Assembly: GCA_030642635.1 (NCBI GenBank)
Contig: DAOWNK010000169.1
Location: 1 to 6,923, forward strand
Source of the DNA: Pirellulales bacterium
GTDB lineage: Bacteria > Planctomycetota > Planctomycetia > Pirellulales > Thermoguttaceae
DNA length: 6,923 bases
Reading direction: 5' to 3'
Shown: in pieces, positions 1 through 3,914 of the stretch
Numbering within the stretch: position 1 is the stretch's first letter
Layout of the letters: every line of letters begins with the position of its first letter
The notes under the pieces: model-generated
What the model saw: only the letters and a program-made list of their open reading frames with translations
What the model was told of the DNA's origin: nothing
Databases searched by the model: none
Program-made: the position numbers and the translations under genes

Positions 1-2
1 AT

Positions 3-677
3 GACGTTGCTCCGGTGAAGGCGTTTGATGCCTTTCTCAAGGCCGTCGCAAGGGTGGTATGCAATTGTCCTTTTACAGGCAATGGGAATGACGCTCCGCC
101 CGCCGATATTCGGCATGGCGACGCCAGAGCATTGCCGGTCGAGTCGGCGAGTGTGGACATGGTGATTACATCGCCTCCCTACCTGAACGCTATCGATTAC
201 CTCCGCGGGCACAAGTTGTCCCTCGTGTGGATGGGGCACAGCATATCCGAGATTCGCTCGATTCGGTCTGGCAACATTGGCACTGAAGTTTCAAAAGAGC
301 CTACTTCAAATGAAGCAATACAAGAAGCGATGAAAACCATGGCCGATCTCGAATCGCTTGACAATCGGTGCCTGGGTATGGTCCGGCGTTATGTCTGGGA
401 TATGGATAAAGTGATGAAGGAATGCGCGCGGGTTCTTAAGCGCAAGGGGCGCGCCGTCTTCGTTGTGGGCAACTCCGCCATTCGCGGCGTGTTTATCAAA
501 AACTCGGAGGGAATTATTCGACTTGCCGATAGCAACGGCCTTTCCCTCGTTTCGCGCAGCACACGTCCAATTGAAACAAAGCGGCGGTATTTGCCCCCTC
601 CCGAATCCGAGAGGGCTGGAGTAAAAATGCAGGGTCGAATGAGAGAAGAGGTTATTTTAGAGTTTCATTCTGATTGA
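3..677 (+). CDS. DNA methyltransferase (N4-cytosine/N6-adenine type), 5'-truncated by window edge
   Basis: This is the C-terminal part of an S-adenosylmethionine-dependent DNA amino-methyltransferase. The reading frame is open to the left edge with no stop, so the GTG at 15 is probably an internal valine and the real start lies outside the window. Counting from that codon, the diagnostic motif IV TSPPYLNAIDY lies at residues 52-62, preceded by HGDARALPVESASVD at 34-48. This is the catalytic tetrapeptide SPPY and the strand leading into it. No FxGxG SAM-binding motif follows in the remaining 160 residues, so motif I is probably upstream, giving the order I before IV. The C-terminus has RRYLPPP and a plausible final beta-strand (EEVILEF). 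No restriction enzyme gene follows; the next 935 bp are gene-free. It could be a solitary methylase or part of a system extending leftward. The family call is firm; base specificity and target are unknown. Confidence 0.85.
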   Translation, partial: DVAPVKAFDAFLKAVARVVCNCPFTGNGNDAPPADIRHGDARALPVESASVDMVITSPPYLNAIDYLRGHKLSLVWMGHSISEIRSIRSGNIGTEVSKEPTSNEAIQEAMKTMADLESLDNRCLGMVRRYVWDMDKVMKECARVLKRKGRAVFVVGNSAIRGVFIKNSEGIIRLADSNGLSLVSRSTRPIETKRRYLPPPESERAGVKMQGRMREEVILEFHSD

Positions 678-782
678 GAACAATAAAGAACTTCGAATAG
701 ACAGAGAATAACCTGTAGCAGGGAGCAGGTCAGAACTATTTTCTGGCGGCGGGTGGCCCGCCGGACGTGTGATCTTGGGTGA

Positions 783-804
783 TGCCAGAAAAGTGCCAGA
801 AAAG
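783..804. repeat. Two exact tandem copies of an 11-bp unit
   Basis: The unit TGCCAGAAAAG occurs at 783-793 and again at 794-804 without mismatch. It is followed by GTGTCAGGAACC (805-816), which resembles a third degenerate copy and is a motif I associate with dispersed intergenic repeats in planctomycete-like genomes. That association is from memory and was not checked. Confidence 0.6.
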
Positions 805-861
805 GTGTCAGGAACCATTGTTTGCAAGATAGTAGCCGGCACGTGTGGCCAATTCCCGACC

Positions 862-890
862 TTGAAATCGGCCGGCGGATGCTATACAAT
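862..890 (+). promoter_or_regulatory. Possible sigma70-like promoter inside the gene-free stretch
   Basis: TTGAAA (862-867) is separated by 17 bp from TACAAT (885-890); each box matches five of six consensus bases. Transcription would start near 897 and run rightward into the long inverted repeat at 979-1059, which is followed by five Ts. If real, this predicts a short non-coding transcript of about 170 nt. It could equally be a chance match, since no gene follows closely. Confidence 0.3.
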
Positions 891-940
891 CGTCCATATT
901 GCAGCACTGTCTGTGCGGTTGTTCTTTGAAAATTTATCTC

Positions 941-977
941 GTTCCAGGTCTCACGCAAAGGCGCTAAGGCGCAAAGC
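941..977. repeat. Dispersed-repeat-like segment with GGCGC iterations
   Basis: The segment TCTCACGCAAAGGCG, followed by CTAAGGCGCAAAG, resembles a widespread intergenic repeat in bacteria with large genomes, whose translation produces phantom arginine-rich ORFs. It abuts the long inverted repeat that begins at 979, so the two may be one composite element. Identification is by memory of the motif only. Confidence 0.4.
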
Positions 978-978
978 A

Positions 979-1065
979 GTAGGGTGGGTCGAGCGCAGCG
1001 AGCCCCACCAAATGGATTGACCAACGACGGTGGGGCTCGCTGCGCTCGGCCCACCCTACGTTTTT
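979..1065. repeat. Long inverted repeat (31-bp arms), REP/MITE-like, followed by a T-run
   Basis: The left arm (979-1009) and right arm (1029-1059) are reverse complements across 31 positions with one difference (T989 against G1049), which would be a G-U wobble in RNA. The loop is 19 nt (1010-1028). The arms begin GTAGGGTGGG and contain GAGCGCAGCGAGCCCCACC. No transposase lies inside or beside it, so it is a non-autonomous palindromic repeat. TTTTT at 1061-1065 directly follows the right arm, so the element could also terminate rightward transcripts from the methyltransferase gene or from the possible promoter at 862. Confidence 0.85.
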
Positions 1066-1070
1066 ACGGA

Positions 1071-1404
1071 TTGAATTATTGGAATTTGGGGCGGCTAAAA
1101 CGTCCAATAATTCGCGCCGCTGTAACTCGTTATAATGCAACAAGTTGCGGCGACGGATGACCGAAGAAAATTACACTTGACAAGTGTTTCGGCAACACGT
1201 GATTGCCGAGTGCCCGATACTGTAAGTCGGTATCGGGCAACAACTTGCGACCGCCGGTAGCGGTCGATTGGAATTATTGGACAGGCAAAACATGCGTCCA
1301 AAATATCCAACAATTCGCAAAACCCCGGGAAAACGACACTTCCGAGTTAATGTACGTGGTTATCCCCGTAGTGACCCTCGGAACCCGATGAATCGGGCCA
1401 CTAC
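1071..1404. other. Dense hairpin cluster, possible structured non-coding RNA or repeat array
   Basis: Successive short inverted repeats fill this stretch. Those I can pair by eye are 1073-1083/1103-1113 (11 bp perfect), 1137-1141/1144-1148 (5 bp), 1161-1165/1188-1192 enclosing 1173-1178/1182-1187, 1190-1195/1203-1208 (6 bp, loop containing CACGTG), 1211-1220/1230-1239 (10 bp perfect), 1248-1254/1260-1266 (7 bp), 1271-1281/1306-1316 (11 bp, one mismatch) and 1368-1373/1399-1404 enclosing 1384-1389/1392-1397. The first and seventh hairpins share GAATTATTGGA and a GGC-AAAAC-GTCCA core, so they are copies of one unit bracketing the middle. GCAACAA-TTGCG also recurs at 1137 and 1237. I do not recognise a known RNA family. 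Confidence 0.5.
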
Positions 1405-1446
1405 AAACCGGGAGTTTTGCACGCGGTGAAACAATGGTAGGCAAAA

Positions 1447-1493
1447 CTGCCGGCCGTCGTCGGGAGTTGAGGGTTCGAGTCCCTTGCCCTCCG
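1447..1493 (+). other. tRNA-like 3' half (T-arm plus acceptor-like strand), probably not a functional tRNA
   Basis: GAGGG-TTCGAGT-CCCTT (1469-1485) has the form of a T-arm, with the conserved TTCGANY loop and a 5-bp stem closed by one G-T pair. It is followed by GCCCTCC (1486-1492) in the place of a 3' acceptor strand and then CTTTTT. Counting back by standard tRNA spacing, an anticodon-like stem (1447-1451/1459-1463) pairs poorly, position 33 is G rather than T, and no GGAGGGC acceptor partner exists upstream. This looks like a tRNA-derived remnant or tRNA-like repeat. GCCCTC (1486-1491) could instead pair with GAGGGT (1509-1514). Confidence 0.35.
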
Positions 1494-1543
1494 CTTTTTG
1501 ATATAATTGAGGGTGTCCGGGAATTCAAACCCCGAAAACCAGA

Positions 1544-1599
1544 TTGTGGGAGGCGTCTCCGACGGCGACCGAATCGCCGACTTCAGTCGCCTCCCACAA
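1544..1599. repeat. Hairpin repeat ending 13 bp before the pcm start codon
   Basis: A perfect 12-bp stem (1544-1555/1588-1599) beginning TTGTGGGAGGCG encloses a second 6-bp stem (1563-1568/1574-1579) with loop CCGAA. GTGGGAGGCGTCTCCGACG resembles a dispersed planctomycete intergenic palindrome. If transcribed, it would sit in the leader of the methyltransferase gene and could influence access to its translation start. The longer reading frame of that gene begins inside this stem, which argues against using that start. Confidence 0.75.
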
Positions 1600-1612
1600 G
1601 AGAGTTTTTGCC

Positions 1613-2431
1613 ATGGATATTTCTTCATTGCGTGGCCGGGTACCTATTGTCATCACCGTGGTGATTGTAGCGGTCGCCGTCGTCATCGGTGTGAAGACGG
1701 CGTTCAGTCCGCGCCTGGCCGATGCACCGGCGCCGCCGTCCAAGATGTTGCAAGAGGCTCGACCTTCCTTGCCGAAAGAACCGCCGGAAGATGCCCGCTT
1801 TGTGCAAGCGCGGCGGATAATGGTCGAAGACGATCTGCGCGGCCGCGACATCGACGACCCGAAGGTGCTCGATGTGATGGGCCGGGTGGCCAGGCACCGG
1901 TTCGTGCCGCCGGAACTCCGGCATCATGCCTATGCCGATCGACCGTTGCCGATCGGCCGTGCACAGACCATCTCGCAGCCGTACATCGTGGCGTTGATGA
2001 CGCAACTGGTCCGGCCCAAGCCGGGTCATCGGGCATTGGACATCGGCACCGGCTCGGGCTACCAGGCGGCCGTGCTCGCCGAGTTGTGCAAGGAGGTATA
2101 CAGCATCGAGATCATCAAGCCGCTGGCCGACGAGGCCGAACGGCGGCTCAAGGAGTTGGGCTATCGGAACGTTACGGTCCGATGCGGCGACGGCTATCGC
2201 GGCTGGCCGGAGCACGCGCCGTTCGACGTGATCGTCGTGGCCGCCGCGCCCGACCATGTACCGCAGCCGCTCGTCGATCAGCTTGCGCCAGGCGGCCGGC
2301 TGGTGATTCCCGTCGGCCGGTATTTCCAAAAGCTTATCCTCATCGAGAAGCAACCGGACGGGACGGTCAGTCGCCGGACGGTCACCGGCGTGGCGTTTGT
2401 TCCAATGACCGGCGAGGCGGAAAAGCGGTAG
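1613..2431 (+). CDS. pcm: Protein-L-isoaspartate O-methyltransferase with N-terminal membrane anchor
   Basis: This enzyme transfers a methyl group from S-adenosylmethionine to isoaspartyl residues in aged proteins, the first step in their repair. The 272-residue product has a hydrophobic segment at about 11-27, an Ala/Pro-rich linker to about 60, then the methyltransferase domain. Visible family motifs are PLPIGRAQTISQPYIVALM (111-129), the SAM-binding DIGTGSGYQAAVL (143-155), the acidic end of strand 2 (IEI, 165-167), DVIVVAAAP (205-213) and GGRLVIPVG (227-235). The domain length matches ordinary cytosolic PCMT; the N-terminal 60 residues are extra. I chose ATG 1613 because the longer frame starts with TTG inside a hairpin repeat; an AAGAGAG run 8 bp upstream is only a weak ribosome site. 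Whether the catalytic domain faces cytoplasm or periplasm is unclear: flanking charges are nearly balanced. It is convergent with the next gene across 12 bp, with no clear terminator. Confidence 0.93.
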   Translation: MDISSLRGRVPIVITVVIVAVAVVIGVKTAFSPRLADAPAPPSKMLQEARPSLPKEPPEDARFVQARRIMVEDDLRGRDIDDPKVLDVMGRVARHRFVPPELRHHAYADRPLPIGRAQTISQPYIVALMTQLVRPKPGHRALDIGTGSGYQAAVLAELCKEVYSIEIIKPLADEAERRLKELGYRNVTVRCGDGYRGWPEHAPFDVIVVAAAPDHVPQPLVDQLAPGGRLVIPVGRYFQKLILIEKQPDGTVSRRTVTGVAFVPMTGEAEKR

Positions 2432-2443
2432 CCGTTTGCTGAC

Positions 2444-3619
2444 TTACAATTTTGCCTCTTTTTTCCGGTACTGCCCGGGGGTATGACCGACTGTCTTCTT
2501 GAACAGGCAGCACATGGATTCCATGTATTGGAACCCTGCCAACTGCGCAATTTTTGCCAACGGGTAGTCGGTCGTAGCGAGCAGTTGTTTTACGCGCTGA
2601 AGCCGCACGCGCGTGATCTCCGCCCTTGGTGAACGGCCGAGGAATTTTTCAAATCGGCGTTCCAGCGTGCTGCGCGATATCCGCACGTGCCGGAGTATGT
2701 CCTCCACGCGGATGCCGTCGCAGGCGTGTTCTCGGATGAAGTGCACCGCGGCGACCAGGTCCGCATCGCCGATGGCAACCACGTCGGTCGATTGCCTGGC
2801 GACCACTCCCAGCGGTTCGACCAGCACATGTTTCTCCGGTTGCTGTCGGCCGCCGAGCATTCCGTCCAACAACGCGGCCGCCTCGTAGCCGACTTTTTGT
2901 GGGTTTAGCTCGATGCTCGTAAGCGGCGGCCGGCACAACTCGCATATCACCTCGTCGTTGTCCACGCCGATCACCGCCACTTCGTCCGGGACCGCAATGC
3001 CGTGGTCGCCGCATGCCATCAGTATCTGGTGGGCGCGCAGGTCGTTGCAGGCCATCAACCCGACCGGCTTCGGCAGCGAGCGAATCCATTCCGCCACCGC
3101 GTCCTCACATTGCAGTTCGTACTCTTCGGTGGTGGAGATGAACGCCGTGTGCCGCTGTCGCGGGTTTTCGTAGACGTGTGCTTCGTACCCTGCGCGGGCA
3201 AGGTGTTCCACAAAATACTTCGAGCGTATCTCCGAGGAGTAGATGCCGTGCAGCCCGCAGTAAGCGAAATGTTTCAGCCCGCGATCGATCAGGTGATCGG
3301 CCGCAAGGCGGACCACTGCCCGATCGTCGGTAATAACAATCGGCACGTCTTTGATATCTTTGTGTCCGAACAGATCGACCGTCGGGAGGTTCATCTGTTT
3401 GATCTGTTTTGCCAGTTTACGGTTTTCGATTCGGGCGATTATCCCGTCCCCGGCCCAGCTTGTCAGCCACGCCGGCGCCGAGTCGCGCAGGCTCCGTTCG
3501 GTTTGGTAAATCTTCCACGTTTCATGTGCCTGTACATAATCGGCAACCCCGTGCAGCACACCACGCCCGTACGCGCGAGACCATTCAACCAGCAAGGCAA
3601 CCTTACGACGTTCCGCCAT
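2444..3619 (-). CDS. XylR-like AraC-family transcriptional regulator with LacI-type sugar-binding domain
   Basis: The 391-residue protein has the size and order of E. coli XylR (about 392 residues): an N-terminal periplasmic-binding-protein-like ligand domain and a C-terminal AraC DNA-binding domain. The ligand domain covers roughly 6-275 and shows ACNDLRAHQIL (190-200) and VPDEVAVIGVDNDE (210-223), typical of LacI/XylR sensor domains. The first helix-turn-helix spans about 303-331 (IRVEDILRHVRISRSTLERRF) and the second about 353-386, with IAQLAGFQYMESMCCLFKK and the terminal GHTPGQYRK typical of AraC. The start ATG (3617-3619) has GGAG 9 nt upstream (3629-3632). It lies divergent to the secreted FAD oxidoreductase, so that gene is the likely target. 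Planctomycetes carry many XylR-like paralogues, so xylose should not be assumed as the ligand and I give no gene symbol. Confidence 0.93.
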   Translation of the reverse strand: MAERRKVALLVEWSRAYGRGVLHGVADYVQAHETWKIYQTERSLRDSAPAWLTSWAGDGIIARIENRKLAKQIKQMNLPTVDLFGHKDIKDVPIVITDDRAVVRLAADHLIDRGLKHFAYCGLHGIYSSEIRSKYFVEHLARAGYEAHVYENPRQRHTAFISTTEEYELQCEDAVAEWIRSLPKPVGLMACNDLRAHQILMACGDHGIAVPDEVAVIGVDNDEVICELCRPPLTSIELNPQKVGYEAAALLDGMLGGRQQPEKHVLVEPLGVVARQSTDVVAIGDADLVAAVHFIREHACDGIRVEDILRHVRISRSTLERRFEKFLGRSPRAEITRVRLQRVKQLLATTDYPLAKIAQLAGFQYMESMCCLFKKTVGHTPGQYRKKEAKL

Positions 3620-3675
3620 GTTTGCGATCTCCGTGCGGAGTGGCCTGATACGGTTTACAGCCGCAACATTACATG

Positions 3676-3703
3676 ATTATACGCTCAAAATCCGTTTATA
3701 CAA
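3676..3703 (-). promoter_or_regulatory. Sigma70-like promoter for the XylR-like regulator
   Basis: Reading the minus strand, TTGTAT (3698-3703) is followed after 16 bp by a perfect TATAAT (3676-3681). Transcription would start near 3670, giving a leader of about 50 nt before the ATG at 3619. The -35 box lies 7 bp from the -35 box of the divergent promoter, so a protein bound between them could affect both genes. Confidence 0.55.
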
Positions 3704-3713
3704 CGATTTGTTG
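3701..3713. promoter_or_regulatory. Candidate operator between divergent -35 boxes
   Basis: CAACGATTTGTTG is a 13-bp near-palindrome with CAAC/GTTG outer halves. It overlaps the ends of both divergent -35 boxes (3698-3703 and 3711-3716). It is the natural place for the adjacent XylR-like regulator to act, but AraC-domain proteins usually bind direct repeats, so the palindrome may be incidental. Confidence 0.25.
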
Positions 3714-3739
3714 ACTTTGCCATGCCGGCATTGTAGGAT
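3711..3739 (+). promoter_or_regulatory. Sigma70-like promoter for the FAD oxidoreductase
   Basis: TTGACT (3711-3716) and TAGGAT (3734-3739) are separated by 17 bp, five and four consensus matches respectively. The predicted start near 3746 gives a leader of about 170 nt that contains three consecutive hairpins. The promoter faces away from the regulator promoter in a compact divergent arrangement. Confidence 0.5.
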
Positions 3740-3783
3740 GATAGCACTTCAGCCGCTTGAAATTGCAGTGTGTCAGTAGCAAA

Positions 3784-3850
3784 GGTCGCCGTACCGGCGA
3801 CCGCTAAACGAGTTAATCCTTACGTTTAGCAGCCGCCGGCACGGCGGCTT
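3784..3850 (+). repeat. Three consecutive hairpins in the oxidoreductase leader, including a GTTTAGC-AGCCGCC repeat copy
   Basis: Three stems follow each other: 3784-3790/3796-3802 (7 bp, GGTCGCC), 3803-3810/3823-3830 (8 bp, GCTAAACG with 12-nt loop) and 3831-3838/3842-3849 (8 bp, AGCCGCCG with loop GCA). The last two share CGTTTAGC followed by CCGCCGGCACGGCGG, and that 15-mer recurs exactly at 6053-6067. The stretch is therefore at least partly a dispersed repeat that landed in the leader. It lies between the predicted transcription start and the ribosome site, so it could affect mRNA stability or attenuation; no riboswitch class is recognisable. Confidence 0.65.
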
Positions 3851-3902
3851 GAACGCCACGTGAAGTGTTACGTATATCGCTCGCAAAGCGGCTTTATGGA
3901 CG

Positions 3903-3908
3903 AAGGAG
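3903..3908 (+). promoter_or_regulatory. Ribosome binding site for the FAD oxidoreductase
   Basis: AAGGAG at 3903-3908 lies 6 nt before the ATG at 3915. This is the strongest Shine-Dalgarno match in the window and fixes the start codon. Confidence 0.75.
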
Positions 3909-3914
3909 TTAAGC

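Larger units (their letters stand above)
678..1612. other. Gene-free, repeat-rich intergenic stretch (935 bp)
   Basis: No open frame here has a recognisable protein. The ones that exist run through inverted repeats and give translations typical of phantom ORFs, such as VGWVERSEPHQ from the long palindrome and ARDSNPQ from the antisense of a tRNA-like T-arm. The stretch instead holds a 7-bp GC hairpin (747-753/757-763), an 11-bp tandem repeat, a possible promoter, a long inverted repeat, a dense series of hairpins, a tRNA-like arm and a hairpin next to the start of the following gene. Most of these are listed separately. Confidence 0.7.

Noticed and set aside
769..1020. 83-codon plus-strand frame ending in VGWVERSEPHQ
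   Set aside because: The ending is the translation of the inverted-repeat arm, a phantom common to this repeat type.
665..1054. 129-codon minus-strand open frame across the long inverted repeat
   Set aside because: Its translation is driven by repeat arms and repeat-like segments, is rich in Arg/Cys and has no family signature; it is a phantom frame.
1131..1136. Exact TATAAT as a promoter -10 box, and another at 1502-1507
   Set aside because: Neither has a recognisable -35 box at 16-18 bp; the second remains a weak possibility for pcm transcription.
1177..1205. Exact TTGACA (1177-1182) as a -35 box
   Set aside because: The sequence 16-18 bp downstream does not resemble a -10 box, and the TTGACA is the centre of a hairpin.
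1071..1404. Integron attC array
   Set aside because: Consecutive hairpins suggested attC sites, but no paired RYYYAAC/GTTRRRY core sites or cassette genes could be found.
1071..1404. CRISPR array
   Set aside because: The repeated elements differ in sequence and spacing; there are no regularly spaced identical repeats.
1073..1495. tmRNA gene
   Set aside because: A T-arm-like 3' end preceded by many hairpins suggested tmRNA, but the 5' tRNA-like half, its conserved GATTCGACGGG-type motif, a matching acceptor strand and a tag reading frame are all absent.
1544..1612. Extended N-terminus for the isoaspartyl methyltransferase from TTG 1544
   Set aside because: The extension would be translated from a palindromic repeat; ATG 1613 places a normal hydrophobic anchor near the N-terminus.
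1401..1628. Minus-strand frame containing ARDSNPQLP
   Set aside because: This is the antisense of the tRNA-like T-arm; such peptides are well-known spurious ORFs.
1625..2353. 242-codon minus-strand frame opposite pcm
   Set aside because: Antisense shadow of a high-GC coding frame; no recognisable motifs.
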